From positions 30,434,439-30,498,438 of the forward strand of contig NC_086034.1 in assembly GCF_036323735.1 (NCBI RefSeq): a stretch of DNA of 64,000 nucleotides, written 5' to 3'. Of this stretch, positions 36,851 through 49,680 are shown piece after piece. The position numbers and the translations under genes are program-made. The number at the start of each line of letters is the position of its first letter. The stretch's first letter is position 1. Source of the stretch: Rattus norvegicus. Lineage: Eukaryota > Chordata > Mammalia > Rodentia > Muridae. A model generated the notes under the pieces. That model searched no databases, had not been told where the DNA came from, and was given only the letters and a program-made list of their open reading frames with translations.

Positions 36851-37234
36851 GAAGGTCGGGGGCATGCAGAAGAGACTATTTACTGGCAGTTGTATAAGAG
36901 CTGCTCTGGGGCAGCAGAATGTTTTGCTTCCAATGTACGATCATAGATAAATACAACCCCAATATGCTGCAAATTTCCAGCCTTTAGGGATAGTTTCACG
37001 AATGTGTTATCCAATGGGTAAATGTCTGTAATAGTATCATTTCTGTCAGAACACTGAGCAGAAAGCCATAGCTAACTGTCTGAGGAATACATTCTTGGGG
37101 AATAGAAATATGAAGCCCTCTGAATGAATTGCTACCCTGTAACGAAGCCCGAGGATTGGTTGACACTATACATTTAGATATAGGATCCATACATCAGATT
37201 CAGAAATAATTAATATAAAATCATTACCAACCAG

Positions 37235-37545
37235 GTTGCTGGGGAGATGGCTCAGTCAATAAATTGCTTACCCCCCAAGCATGAAGGCCTGAGTTGATAT
37301 CCCTAGTATGAAGTTTAAATACCTGGTATTGTGCTGCACGGTTCTCTAATTAAGTGCTGGGGAGACAGTGAGCCTGTCAGGTTTGCTGACCACATAGGTA
37401 TTCTGGCTTAATCAGTCAAACTGATGAAATACAGGCTCAATGGACAACGCTGTCTTTAAAAAAAATAAGTCATAGAATGGTTGAGAAAATCACCTAGTTT
37501 GTACCTCTGACTTCCACAGTGTGGGTGGGCACACATGCATCTTCT
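37235..37545 (+). mobile_element. B3 SINE, sense
   Basis: TTGCTGGGGAGATGGCTCAG head, AAGCATGAAGGCCTGAGTTG, a degraded core with GTGCTGGGGAGACAGTGAG, and an end region ACCTCTGACTTCCACAGTGT then ACACATGCAT. The order is that of a B3 element. Confidence 0.75.
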
Positions 37546-38631
37546 CACTTATACAAACAAGGTGAGTGAAATAACCACCACCCCAAGCAGAGTGCAGTTT
37601 CACCAACACAAGTCTGAAAAGCCCTCAGTAGGTGTCTGCTGTCCAGTCATCAACACTGTGGGTTATCTTATGACCAATGGTGACATTGCTATGAGTGTTT
37701 TCTCATACACAGTAGTTTAATACCCTACATGTTAGAGCACTGTATTTTCTGGGGGAATCTCCTGGTCTCAGCTTTGAAATTTCTAGTTCTGAGGACTGTC
37801 ACAGATGCTTGTTAAGTTACTTTAGGCTCCTGATGCTTCTACTTGATCTCTGTCATAGTGAATTGAAGCCTCTGACCATAGTGAACTATTAAAAAGTTTG
37901 GGGACCATCCCTTTCTCTGAATTAGAAGAACTAAGACATTCTATCTTCACAGCTTTAGTTCTCTGATATATTTTGTATGGGTGATGATGGCAGTGCACAG
38001 AAGTGATATGTATTTCTCTAAAAACACTGAAAAATTGTATTATATCAAATACACCAATTTTACCTGGACTGAATCTGTGATGAATTGTGTGTTCTTTTGC
38101 TGATTGTGTGAGATGATATTACTACTCAAATAATATTGTTGTATATGTATAATAATGTTGTACAAGTATTATATAAAGTTCTATACAGCAAATATATATA
38201 TATATGAATTCTAAATTTTCATTATGAAGAGAATGATTTTTGAAACTAAAAACATTATCAGATGTATCTTCCATAGTTCTATTGAGCAAATTATGTGACA
38301 GATACTCTTCTGGGTGACTTTTGTGTATTACATTTGAAAACTCACAAAGATTGGTGTCATTAGCACATGTACTTTGTCTTTGGGAAAATAAGGATCAGAG
38401 ACATGATCTTGAGTGCTCGTAGTCTCATAGTTAGATGTTTAAGCTAGTTTCCTAAGACAGACAGGCTGTATGTGGTATTCCTGCATATACACATGACACT
38501 GTCTGAATCTCTATCTCAAACACACACTTAATCCTGGATGTGGAAACAGTGTTAGAGGTTGGGCAGACTCCACTGAAATAGAGCTGGATGGTGCAAGCTC
38601 ACCAACCTTATTCCTTTCTTCCCTTGAACAG

Positions 38632-38882
38632 AATGTGGAGGTCGATTGAAAGCAGAGCGGAAGCCCAAAGATCTGTACTCTCATGCTCAGTTTGGTGATA
38701 ATAATTACCCAGGACAACTGGATTGTGAATGGTTGCTGGTGTCAGAACAAGGCTCTCGGCTTGAATTGTCCTTCCAGACTTTCGAAGTAGAAGAAGAAGC
38801 CGACTGTGGCTATGACTATGTTGAAGTCTTTGATGGTCTCAATTCCAAAGCTGTGGGTCTTGGTAGATTCTGTGGCTCAGGG
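38632..38882 (+). CDS. Tll1: Tll1 exon: CUB5 domain, first part
   Basis: After the split Glu codon this exon encodes CGGRLKAERKPKDLYSHAQF, then NNYPGQLDCEWLL, FQTFEVEEEADCGYDYVEVF and ends GRFCGSG. It holds all four CUB5 cysteines. The acidic EVEEEAD and GYDYVEVFD segments match the calcium-binding CUB pattern. The acceptor is AG at 38630-38631 and the donor is GTAAGT at 38883. It starts in phase 1 and ends in phase 0. Confidence 0.94.
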
Positions 38883-39271
38883 GTAAGTAGGCTACCAACA
38901 GGGTCCCATAATCAACTAATGAGAAGCCTATCAGCCAGTGGTTACTCTATATAATATTACAAACTGGAAGGATTTTTGAAATAAAGTCATACTGTATTCT
39001 TAATGATGGCTCAATAAAATTAACATGGCTTTCCTATCATCCTATCTGTCCACTTCTGAAGAGTTTGCATTATAATTTGTGTGAGTATATGGACTTAGTT
39101 GTTCCGGTCTTATGTCACTTTCCGTATTCTAACTTTTCACTGCGCAGTGACTGTCTAAATGATCAGTAATCCAAAACCAATATATACAAGAACACAACCT
39201 TGACAACATTGTTCCCTCTGAAATTAAAGCATAAGAGAAAAAATCCATATCTCTCCAGTTTACATTCAATT

Positions 39272-39415
39272 TTTTGATGGTTCAGAGGTTAAGAACACTA
39301 TATACACTTCCAGAGGTTCTGAGTTCAATTACCAGCGACCACATGGTGGTTTACAATCATCTGCAATGGGATCTGATGACCTCTTCTGGTATGCATGTAG
39401 AACATTCATATATAA
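39272..39415 (+). mobile_element. B2 SINE, sense
   Basis: GATGGTTCAGAGGTTAAGAA, then GAGTTCAATTACCAGCGACC, CACATGGTGGTTTACAATCA and GGGATCTGATGACCTCTTCT: B2 body in sense, running into a GA repeat instead of an A-rich tail. Confidence 0.85.
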
Positions 39416-39479
39416 TGAGGAGAGAGAGGGGGAGAGAGAAAGGGATGGAGGGAGGGAAGGAGGGAGGAGGGAGTGAGGG

Positions 39480-39534
<55 letters not shown>

Positions 39535-39540
39535 GATAGA
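39416..39540. repeat. (GA)n/(GGGA)n polypurine tract
   Basis: GAGAGGGGGAGAGAG, GGAGGGAAGGAGGG, then about 24 GA units ending GATAGATAGA. Confidence 0.95.
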
Positions 39541-39777
39541 TCCTTTTGGTCAGAGTGGCAGGGCCAGCCACTAGTTTAGTTCCAGCAATGCAGAATGCTC
39601 CTCCACTGACCTGCATGCAGAGGTACAGTACAGAGATAGGTAGGGGAGAGGCCACATGGGAAACACTCTGGTTTTCTCTAGTTCCCCCAGCACTCACTGC
39701 ATTCAAATTTAGACTATTCTCCTGTGTATTTTGCTTGACCCCCTGACTCTCTGAGTCTCAACTCTTATCTATAAATT

Positions 39778-39823
39778 AAATAATAATAATAATATAATAA
39801 TAATAATAATAATAATAATATCA
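39778..39823. repeat. (ATA)n microsatellite
   Basis: About 14 ATA/TAA units with one slip. Confidence 0.9.
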
Positions 39824-40248
39824 AACTTCTACCAAAATAACACTTGTAACAAAAGAGCTTCTTGGACTGTTCTAGGCTATTAAACGAGGAAGAAAATGAA
39901 GACTTAGATTCCACAAGTGGCTTAGTTCACAATAACCTCTGCATATCTCTTTACTGTTTTGTAATCTCCTTTATTTACATAAAAATGAACAGAAGATGGA
40001 TTACAGTTTTAAAAAACCCAAATCTTACTGAAATTTCTGGAATTTAGGGGTACATTAAAATGTCTTTAAAATATGAGCTCTTCGGCATGCCAGCTTCCTC
40101 TCTAAATCTCATGCTTTCTCAGCTTTGTGAGAGCAGACCAATAGTGCTTGCTAGGTTGCTGGGTGGGTTGAATGATGAGAGCGTGCACACGACATGAAAC
40201 AATGGCCCATTCTTCTCTCATTTCTGCTTTATTTGCCTTTTCTTTCAG

Positions 40249-40383
40249 CCACCAGAAGAAATCTATTCCATTGGAGATGTGGCTTTAATTCATTTTCACA
40301 CAGATGACACTATCAACAAGAAAGGATTTTATATAAGATATAAAAGTATAAGATACCCAGAAACCATGCATGCCGAGAACTAA
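40249..40383 (+). CDS. Tll1: Tll1 last coding exon: end of CUB5 and C-terminus
   Basis: Encodes PPEEIYSIGDVALIHFHTDD, then TINKKGFYIRYKSIRYPE and ends TMHAEN with TAA at 40381-40383. The TDD segment before TINKKGF supplies the last calcium-ligand position of CUB5. The acceptor AG is at 40247-40248. 44 residues plus stop fits the short C-terminal tail of TLL1 after the last CUB strand. The final residues are the least conserved part of the protein, so variation there is expected. Confidence 0.94.
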   Translation, partial: PPEEIYSIGDVALIHFHTDDTINKKGFYIRYKSIRYPETMHAEN

Positions 40384-40863
40384 CGCCAACCCTCCCTCAG
40401 AACAGAAAGGAATGTGCATATGGAAAGAAGACATTTTTAAAATCGACAATATTAGTACAATTGTTTTATATAATGAATCTGAACAAGAGAAACCTGCAAG
40501 ATTAAAGATATCTCCAAAGTCAAAGAGAATTTTCCAGAAAACCTGATTGGCATTGCAAGGATGTTTGAAAGTCATGCTTGTTCAAGGAAGATTAACAGCT
40601 TGAAATAGATGCCTCACACTTTGGACAATTCACTTCATGGGCTGTGAATCTCTGGAGTGATTTCTTGACTACTTTTTCAAGATCTGGGGATAAAAAATGA
40701 TCGGACAGATCATAGTTTGGAAACCCACTTCTTGGGTCTCAGCATGTTTGCTTAGACTTTGTAGGTCAGACAGTGTAAACCAAATTCTTGAAGGGTAATG
40801 TGGAATAGTGGTCTTTGGAAGGTGATTCGTCATTTAAAAGTAGATGTGTGTTTGTGTATGTTC

Positions 40864-40869
40864 ATTTGT

Positions 40870-40918
<49 letters not shown>
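40864..40918. repeat. (TG)n microsatellite in presumed 3' UTR
   Basis: About 25 TG units roughly 480 nt after the Tll1 stop codon, so probably transcribed. Confidence 0.95.
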
Positions 40919-40920
<2 letters not shown>

Positions 40921-43445
40921 GAAACTGGAATATTTCATCTTCATTATTTTCAAGTGCAGGCCAGCTTAACCTGTTCACACAAATGATTTCGTGACCACTT
41001 CATTGTATCTATATCTTGAGAAGTTTGAACTATGTATAGTGTCTACAATGCAGTTAATCCCTAGATATCATATTTAATTACTGGATAATACCCAGTTCAT
41101 TAGTAAACTCATTTTTCTCTGGGGAAGTGCTGAATAGTCACACCAAATCCGAGAAACTCACTATGTCTTATAAACTTTAAGATAAAATTTCAACGAGGTG
41201 TGTGCAGCCATCTTCCAAATGACTGCCTGGATGTTTCTTATTCCAGTTACTACTGCTGCTGCTATGGTCTTTCTTTTATTGTTAATGTGTTGATATGTTA
41301 TTATTTTGGATATTGTTATTGATGTTGTTACTATATTTAAAAATGATGAGATGGAGTGAAAGTAGAGTTTGGGAGAAATTAAATCTATCTCTTTTATTTT
41401 TTGTTCTCTTCTTGAAATTCAGTTTCAAAAATACAATATTGGGTGGAAAATGATTTGTTTCTGACATATTTCCTATGGTGCTATTCCATAAACATTAAAA
41501 CAGCAGCAACAATAAGTCTCTGACCTTTGAGCCAAATGCCTGTGTACTATGAATGCCTCCCTCTGTGTAGCTGGCAAAGGAGACTCAAGACTTCTTAGAT
41601 ATTTCAAGAGTGTATCATGACAAGGACAAAGATTGTCTTGTGGAACAACTACTTCCAATGCCTTAGAATTCCTGCACACAATCAAACCAATCTGCTTAAA
41701 GACAAGCCTCTTGAGATGTTGTCCACCATAGTGTATGTTAATCAGGAACTCCAAGAAGAAAATCCATTTCCATAACAGAGACATTGAACATACAGATACA
41801 TACACATGTGTACACCCCATTCTGCTTTTGTTGTAGAGATATAATTTTAGGACAAACTTTTGCTCTATAGCGCTGTGCGTTTTTTAATATTAATGTATGT
41901 ATATACGAGACTCTGAGTGAGAGTGTCTGCTAGGAGGTAAAGAGCTATAGATGGTTGATAACTTTAATTCTGCGTGCCAAGTTGTCCTAGAACTGTGTTT
42001 GAAATAGCACCATGATAAGGTTTCATGGCCATATAATGGATAATTCTAATTACCGTCAATCATAGCAAAGAAAGGCTCTTTCTCTTAGACAATCTATTTT
42101 GAACTTTTTATGTTGATGTGAGTTACTGTGCAAAGGAGCTTTTTCTGCTTAATTGTCCACGAACACTGACTGTCTGAAAAATGAGGTATATTTCTTTATT
42201 TTTACAAAATTAAACTCTACATCTAGATATAACAATTTTACTTTTCTCATTTTTTTTTTCTTGAACAATCTTTCTCTATTTATGTTGCGTGAAATGTAAA
42301 CACAGTTCTTGAGCCAGTGTTTGGATCTCATGGAACGTGGCCTTCAAACTATGTAACTGCTGCCTGTAATGTAGATGTGGAAATGACATATTCCAGTAAC
42401 TTCTTTCGTTATCACTCATCTCATGCTAACCAAGACACACTCACATTGAGGGAAAGAAAAAAAAAGGCATCCACCCTGAAAGTGTTTTGCGCTGTTCCAG
42501 GCTTTGTGTAGGCAGGAGCCGGCTTCCAAACTCCATGCATGCTTCTCCTCAGTGATGCTGAATTAAACCATGCAATGAAATGCGACCTAGAGATATCACG
42601 ATACTTCCCAGGGTAACAGGAAGTTAGGTGTAGAAACTCTGTGTACTGCCAGAATCTGTGCTAATTTGGCAACGTGCAGTAGATCACATCACAATACACC
42701 TGAGCAGTAGAATTTTTAAATGATGAAAACTTTCTCCACAAAGCAAATTCCAGGTAGGACTCACAGACAGTTATCAGTTTATGAGTAACATTTTTATTCA
42801 GCAACTGCATGAAAATCAGGTCAACTACATGTAGATACTGCACCAAAGGCAGTACTAAAACTAACAACAACTCTATAGTTTGGTGCACTGAGCTTTTTAT
42901 TAAAATGAATATATTAAATCATTTTAAGTGTCATGGTGGGAAAATGTAGCTATTTTAAGAAATAGCCCAGATACTCCAATTGATCTCCTACTAGGCCAGA
43001 GAAACTAAACTGAAATACCTAGGAAATTACAGAGAGGGGTAAAAATGTGTTGTCCTAACTTTGGATTGTTGATGAAGATAATTCATTTTTATTGTACTTT
43101 GTTTCAGAAATTAGACAGTACCACGTATTATTTTTAAAATTAATCAGCAGTTGCCTTAAATGTGTTGTGAAGTGAAAATAGAAGCACCGTCCTTGTTGTT
43201 TTTCTCATATATACTATTGTCCTAGGTGTTTTATTAAGTTAATTGTATGCAGTATTTTAGACTTCTACCGTATGCTGGTTGTGCTTCCTATTTGCCGAGG
43301 TTCTATACACTTAATATTTCTCACTGTATACAGAAAAACACTAGCTTTTAGATATTATCAGTTTATTACAAAGAGAAATCTAGTTCAATAAGGAGACCAT
43401 TAGTTCAAATAATTATACAAAATGACATTTTAAAAGAAACACGTG

Positions 43446-43541
43446 GGGGCTGGGGATTTGGCTCAGAGGTAGAGCGCTTGCCTAGCAACCGCAAGGCCCT
43501 GGGTTCGGTCCCCAGCTCCGAAAAAAAAAAAAAAAAAAAAA
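43446..43541 (+). mobile_element. ID SINE (BC1-type), sense
   Basis: GGGGCTGGGGATTTGGCTCA through GGTTCGGTCCCCAGCTCCG, then an uninterrupted A tail. The direct repeat AAAAGAAACACGTG flanks it at 43432-43445 and 43538-43551. Box A and box B promoter motifs are present. The perfect flanking repeat suggests a young insertion. Confidence 0.95.
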
Positions 43542-43774
43542 GAAACACGTGAAGGCTGATAAGGTCTGTCAGCAGGAAGCCCTGCGGAACAGCAAAGCTG
43601 ATGATGGAAGTTGGCTTTCGAAGTTGATGTGGAAGAAGGAAAGAAATCAGTCCTGAGGGTTTTCCTATTTTTCTAAAATGCCATGCACATTCTTAAAAGC
43701 ATGGCTATACCTGTGTGAAGAGATTAAGGTGGCATGCATTTGAAAACAGTGAAGATAAAATATTCCGGATTCTG

Positions 43775-43777
<3 letters not shown>

Positions 43778-43832
<55 letters not shown>
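43778..43832. repeat. (CA)n microsatellite
   Basis: About 27 uninterrupted CA units. Confidence 0.95.
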
Positions 43833-43834
<2 letters not shown>

Positions 43835-44280
43835 ACATACACAAATATTTTTAAAGAAGTAGATGAGAACCAGGAATTCTTTATCTATACCTTATGGGCA
43901 GATTTTATGCTGTCCTGGACTAGTGTTAATGTAGCATTTTGTCACATTCAAATTTTGTTCATGCTTGTTCTTAAAATAACCTATTTGACTTTAATGAGTA
44001 TTTTAATTATGGGATATTTTACAGTAAACTTCAAATGTCACTATTTTCTGCTATGTAGAATTCTCTATAATATTTAAAACTTTTATTTTTTAAATTTACT
44101 TTTAAAAGCTATACTAAATTTTGTTTTTTATTTATTTGAGTTACCTCTATACGTTGGATCAAAATAAGATTTTACCAAAAGCAATTATGAAAATAATCGG
44201 AAGTTTTAGTGCTGATGAGTTGAATTTTTCAAAACCTTTTTCAAAACGAAAAATATAGGAAAATATCCTCTTCTAAATAT

Positions 44281-44632
44281 TTTTTTAATTTTTTATTAGG
44301 TATATTTCTTTACTTACATTTCAAATGTTGTTCCCCTTCCCGGTTTCCTGTCCATAAGCTCCCATTCCCTCCCCTCCCCCTCCCCCTCCCCCATACAGGT
44401 TTTCCCCATATACATCCCCCTTATTGCCCCCCCCATATTCTCCTGCACTGGGAGTCCAACCTTTGCAGGACCAAGGGCTTCCTCTTCCCCTGGTGCCCCA
44501 ACAAGGCTATTCTCTGCTATATATGCAGTTGGAGCCCTGGGTCAGTCCATGTGTAGTCTTTCGGTAGTGGTTTAGTCCCTGGAAGCTCTGGATGGTTGGC
44601 ATTGTTGCTTTTATCAGGTTTCAAGCTCCTTC
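44281..44632 (-). mobile_element. L1 3' end, antisense
   Basis: TTTTTTATTAGGTATATTTC, then CATTTCAAATGTTGTTCCCC, a C-rich tract (reverse of the L1 G-rich tract) and GTCCATGTGTAGTCTTTCGG. About 350 bp of 5'-truncated L1. Confidence 0.85.
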
Positions 44633-47600
44633 TAAATATTTATAAACTAAAATTGTGGGAACAACTTCTATTTTACCAGAACAAATATATAACATAAACT
44701 TACCACAAAGCCAAGTGTTCTGCTAATAGATTATTGGGCCTTCTGAATGATTCAAGGCAGGGTAAATGGTTGCCAAAGATATTAATCTTTGATTAACCAT
44801 AGATATATGTCATTATCATTAGAACTAATTAAGAAACACTATCTGTGATGCAGTGTGACATACTATAGTCTCCAATGGTTTTCTTAAATCAACCATTGTC
44901 ACCACATTTCTGCAACCTGCCATTTTTTATTTACACACAATACAGACATCCTGAGTTCATGATGACCATACTCTAGTTCAAGGGCTAGTGCAGGTAATGC
45001 AAAAAAATCTAAGATCCCTGAGTATAACTCACAAAATAGAACTGTTCCCTCATCTCATAATTCAAGTTAAAATGAGCAGAGCACAGCAAAGTATACACTG
45101 ACCTTCAACTTTAAAACACTTGTGGAAATAGGTTTAAATTTTAAATAAATTGGACCCTCCATAATTTTAAGGCAAAAAGCCAACCCTAAATGTATCAGTA
45201 TAGAAAATAAAGGCTGTACCTAGGTGGCCTTCATGGTAGATCTTGTGGGTTAGGGTGCAGTATGAAGTAAGAGGTGAAATTACCTATGTTATGTGTCTTA
45301 ATTTTATACTAGTGAAAGTCATGACTTCATCATTCTTTCTGGCTTGGTTTGTCTGTAATGTTCATATGTTTAACATTCCAAATTTTCATCTACAATCAAC
45401 TAAAGTTAGCAATTAACCGTACCGCACCAACATTCACTAGTTTACACGTGTGCACAGACTTCAGTATGTTTTGTAAATCATATTTTAATAGCCATTCTGT
45501 AGTGCCTTGGTTGAATAATATCAAAGAATGATCGCTTTAGTCATTAGCTCAATAACAAAGCTAAGAACAGCTCTTTCCAAAGTGTTACTAGATTTTTTTT
45601 CACTGAACAAGTGTAGAAAATTAAAGAACGTTTTTCATAAAATGAAAAAAGTGAACATATAATATTTCATAGTGTTTTTTATGTAACAAAATCAAGAGCC
45701 AGTGCTAATAAAGCAGTGTCACAGGGCTTAAGGGGTTTACTTCAAGAAATGTCTTTAAATTTATCTAAGTAGGGTGGATTGCTTAGAAACACGGGAACTG
45801 AAAGAACTAGATAATAAATCTCATGTCTTTAAAAAGTCTCTAAAAGCAACTGAATAGGCAATTCTTTGAGGGCTATCGTAAAACCTGTAAGTACCTTTCA
45901 GGAAAGGTTTTCTGCATGGCTCTAATAAACGTGCCAATTATACTTCTGTACTGCATATTTATTAGCGGTTTGAATTTCCTGAGACTAAATGATTATTCAT
46001 AATAAGTCATGCTATTTCCAGGACAAAGGCATAGATTTGCATCACATATTTTGTTGCTAAATATATGTTCTGTTTATTTATTTATTTATTTATTTGGTCA
46101 ACAAACATTTGCCTTCATTTAAGGTAAAATACATCACAGTTTCTTGTCTGATACAGCTTAAATTTTAATTAGAGGGACATGTATTTAAGAGCAATCCCTC
46201 TAATTTGGAAATTGTAAAAATGTGCCCTGCTACCATTTTGGTGATTTCTCAAAATTAACATAGTCCTTATTTGGACACTAATATTAACATATACATCTTT
46301 TTCCTTAACCTTGATTTTACATTGGACTATTAACAAAATCAGTTGATTTATAAGAATACTCAGTTTCTCATCATTCTAATACATTCGATTGTTTATTTTC
46401 AGATTGGGTAATGAGTGACCTTTGTAAATACAAATTTAAAGTACTGGTGTATGGACTGTTGTCCCTGCTCTTCGAGCTCTCCGTAGGATAATTCAGGAAG
46501 AGCTGAGTTAATAGCAGCCTGAGATAGATAGGAATGCCTGGTCTCAGAAACAGATAAGCAAAGCAACGCCCAGTACCAGCGCCAATGTGAGTGGTACATT
46601 GAAGACTTCATTAGGATCCCTATTGAAACACTTGAAAGTCATAATCATGACAGATTACCAATTAGTGCATCAAAATGAACTTTCCCAGGACAGTGTCTCG
46701 TGGTCTTACTATTTACATCTTCTCCTTAACCTCCAAGGATTTTTCTTGTTTGATTTACTTATTTTAGTGTTGTTCGAAATGGACCTGATCCACCCTCACG
46801 AATGCTAGGCAAGTTCCCCACTGTTGAACTCCATTCTGAGTTCCAAGAAATGTTGCTGAAGTGAGCCCCAAGGGCTTCAGACTGTGAAGAACGTGCAAAG
46901 CCTCTGGAGTGCAGCATGCCTGCAGAGCAGTTACTCTCTCAGTCGCAGATAAACGTCAACAATAACAATGCCATAAAAAGAGGTGTAAAATGGTCAAGTG
47001 AGAGTAATACAAATAACAGGCCCAAAATACGTTAAATAGCAGAATAATCACATGATGGCTGGAAAGTATTCTGAGATAATTAAAGAAGAGATGAAAAATA
47101 TATGAAAATGTATGATCACTTAAATTCTAAGATTTAAAAAAAAATCTGCAGAGGTAAAGAAATTAAAATTAAATTAAAATTAAAATACAAATTAAAATTA
47201 GATAGAGCTGGTAGTATGGTCCATAGGGTGGGGGAACACATTACAGAATACAACAGAAGGTCAAGACTAGACCAGGAGGTGGGACAGAATGTGAACGTTG
47301 AATACATGTTATAGGAGTTAAGGAATAAGAGAAGTACTGTGAATAAGAGAATAAGAAAAATAAGAGTGAAGACCCTATATTTAAATATTCCATTTCCAAA
47401 GCATCTTGGAAGGGATATATGTAGCCCCACTTTGAAAAACAGGACACATTGGGAAGACAGGGTGCACTCAAGAAAAGTAAGATGAAACCGAGCCAAGCCT
47501 CACACGCAATACTGAAGTTGTTCAACACAGAAAAAGAGAAAAATCTTAAAAATAATCAAACCAAAAGACTTTGCTTGAAAGGAACATATTTTTATAAGTA

Positions 47601-48150
47601 TAACATGTTTTCCAACATGAAAAGATACTATATGATATATGTAGAATACATATTATATGTTATCTTAATAATCAATGATAATTATTACTAATAATTAATA
47701 TACATATTGCATATTATACATAAGTTTTGTTTCTCTAGAGGACTCTGCCTAATACAGAGAATCTATAGTGGTAAAATAATAAAAATTCAGAAAATTTAAA
47801 ACCAATTTATAAGAATGTAAAAATTAAACTTTTAAATATATTAAGTTGTCAACCATAAAATACAATCCATGAATAAATGAAGATATTTAAATTTCCGTAA
47901 GAATAGCACTGAGATTTAAAACATGCATAATGTGTATTCCAGACAAATAATTCACATTCCTGTCATGGTAAAATTCTTATTTCAGATGAGCAACTCCAAG
48001 TAAAGAATAAAACCCCAGATTATGGGAGACAACCGTCATATTTGGTGACATCTAAGAAATCAAAAGATCAGGAGTTGAAAAAAAAGTACCTATGAATAAA
48101 ATACACCTTGATGCCTGTTTATGGTCTACATGCTATGAAGGGTACAGATA
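44633..48150 (+). other. AT-rich intergenic sequence, no gene seen
   Basis: Mostly unique AT-rich sequence. It holds a (TTTA)n run at about 46074-46095 and an ID-like antisense relic at about 46775-46845 (GAATGCTAGGCAAGTTCCCC). No reading frame here has a recognisable product. Confidence 0.6.
46775..46845 (-). mobile_element. Decayed ID-like SINE, antisense
   Basis: GAATGCTAGGCAAGTTCCCC followed by ACTGTTGAACTCC looks like the reversed box A side of an ID/tRNA-Ala SINE. Confidence 0.4.
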
Positions 48151-48294
48151 AATGACAATTAGTGTTTGGGGAAGATTAATTCATAGGTTGAAGACTTTGT
48201 CTGCTGACATGCAAATCCTAGCATGTTATTTGTCCTTTTCTCAAAGGAGATAATCGATGTTATGTTATATATAATAAATATGGAAAGGCTATAT

Positions 48295-48471
48295 ATAATA
48301 TATACGTATATACATACATAACTATCTATATCTATATCATCTATATCTATATCTATATCTATATATCTATATCTATATCTATATCTATAATCATCTATAT
48401 CTATATCTATAATCATCTATATCTATATCTATAATCATCTATATCTATATCTATATCTATAATCATCTCTA

Positions 48472-48525
<54 letters not shown>
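48295..48525. repeat. (ATCTAT)n plus (TA)n microsatellite
   Basis: More than 200 bp of ATCTAT hexamers with ATAATC interruptions, then ATCT tetramers and a TA run ending at about 48525. Confidence 0.95.
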
Positions 48526-48526
<1 letters not shown>

Positions 48527-48884
48527 CAAAAGAAGAAGCAAGAATAGCCATTAAGTACATAAGAAATAGCTTTGGGTTGATGGAGAGATGACACAGTTGT
48601 GAAGAAGAGTCCACCTGCCCTAAGATGCATGCACCCTGACGCAGACACACACAGTGATATAACGAAACAAAAACTTTATACAAGCACAGAACAAGTTTGT
48701 ATAACTTAGTTATTTGGGCAAGTCACATTTAAAAGACAAGAAAGTCCTACGTCCACAAACCTATACAATTTAAACATGGTGAAGTACTTTGCAGAGATGA
48801 ATAGCTCACCAGTTTAGGGATTCCTCAGTGTTTCTCAGGAGTGGAGCATGCAGGACAACTGCTAGGACTTAAGAGTGTCCCTTC

Positions 48885-49076
48885 TGGAAGCCCTTGGTCC
48901 TGCCAAGGTTGGACCCCCAGTGCTGAGGAATATGGGGGGATGGATGGGGGGAACGCCCCTATGGGGGAGGGGGGAGGGATGGGGGGCTTATGAACAGGAA
49001 ACCTGGAAAGAGAATAACATTTGAAATGTAAGTAAAGAAATATATCTAAAAAAAAATAAAAATAAATGAAAAAAAA
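48885..49076 (+). mobile_element. L1 3' end, sense, with target duplication
   Basis: GGAAGCCCTTGGTCCTGCCA, a G-rich tract, GGAAACCTGGAAAGAGAATA and an A-rich tail. The target duplication AAGAGTGTCCCTTC is at 48871-48884 and 49077-49090. Confidence 0.9.
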
Positions 49077-49504
49077 AAGAGTGTCCCTTCCTACTGGCTG
49101 ACAGTCCCACGCCTCTGTGTGGCAAAGCTCCCGTACTCTTGCCTGGTGCTGATGAAGCCAAGTCACCCACCTTGCCATGGTTTGTGAGGATGTGCAGCCT
49201 GTAGGAACCAGGGGTCCACCAGAACCTGAAAAGTCTTTCTCCGGAAGTGCCCTCCAGAGCTCTGCATTGATGCAGCTGTTCACGCAGAGAAGGGCTAACG
49301 CCACTTCCACAGTAGGCAACAAAAATAATACATAAAATTGGGAGTAAATAGATAACTGCCATGTATGCCTTATGTAAGGATATAAGTGTGTGTTATACAA
49401 CTTATGTGGCTTTTTACATTCTTAAAAACTTTTAATACAGAATTAAATATTAACCACACCTGGAAGTGAAGGAATGGGTATACACTGTATAGGAAAGCAA
49501 ACAG

Positions 49505-49680
49505 AGCAAGTCAGAGGGGCCAAACCACTAAGCACTCCTCTCTCCAGATCTCTGCTTCCGTTTCTGCATGAGCTTCTTCCCTGATTTCTCTTTATTATGA
49601 CTATAAGCTGGAACAAGCCCTTTCCACCCCAAGTTGCTTTCAGCTATGGTGTTTGTCACAATAGAAACCTGAGTAAGACA
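49505..49680. repeat. Rodent interspersed repeat, inverted relative to 18985 copy
   Basis: CCCTTTCCACCCCAAGTTGC, then GGTGTTTGTCACAATAGAAA and CCTGAGTAAGACA: the reverse orientation of the repeat type at 18985. Family not assigned. Confidence 0.45.

Larger units (their letters stand above)
24203..38631 (+). other. Tll1: Tll1 intron (largest in window, about 14.4 kb)
   Basis: Phase-1 intron that hosts the near full-length sense L1 (24994-31517), an antisense L1 3' end (34965-35835), B2-like and B3 SINE relics and several microsatellites. 31540-32500, 32820-33960, 35840-36220 and 37550-38590 are AT-rich sequence in which I see no gene. The acceptor is CCCTTGAACAG at 38621-38631. Confidence 0.8.
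38883..40248 (+). other. Tll1: Last Tll1 intron
   Basis: Phase-0 intron of about 1.4 kb with a B2 SINE, a GA repeat and an ATA repeat. The acceptor is the strong pyrimidine tract TTTTCTTTCAG ending at 40248. Confidence 0.85.
40384..44280 (+). other. Tll1: Tll1 3' UTR start and downstream sequence, end not determined
   Basis: Sequence after the Tll1 stop codon. No AATAAA close to the stop is convincing; ATTAAA occurs at 40501-40506, and later AATAAA candidates are at 45144-45149, 45206-45211 and 45707-45712. A TG repeat (40864-40918), an ID SINE (43446-43541) and a CA repeat (43778-43832) are included. Where the transcript ends needs cDNA or 3'-end data. Confidence 0.5.

Noticed and set aside
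1786..40383. Assignment of the exons to Bmp1 or Tll2 instead of Tll1
   Set aside because: Domain order is shared, but the CUB3 start (GLLTKLNGTITT), FEFFELEGNE and the EGF2 peptide fit TLL1 better than BMP1 or TLL2 as I recall them. An alignment would settle it.
42317..42511. 64-codon frame resembling part of a secreted protein
   Set aside because: No family resemblance, no splice context, and it lies in likely 3' UTR or intergenic sequence.
48295..48525. CRISPR-like array
   Set aside because: The regular spacing is a hexanucleotide microsatellite with no distinct spacers, in a mammalian genome.
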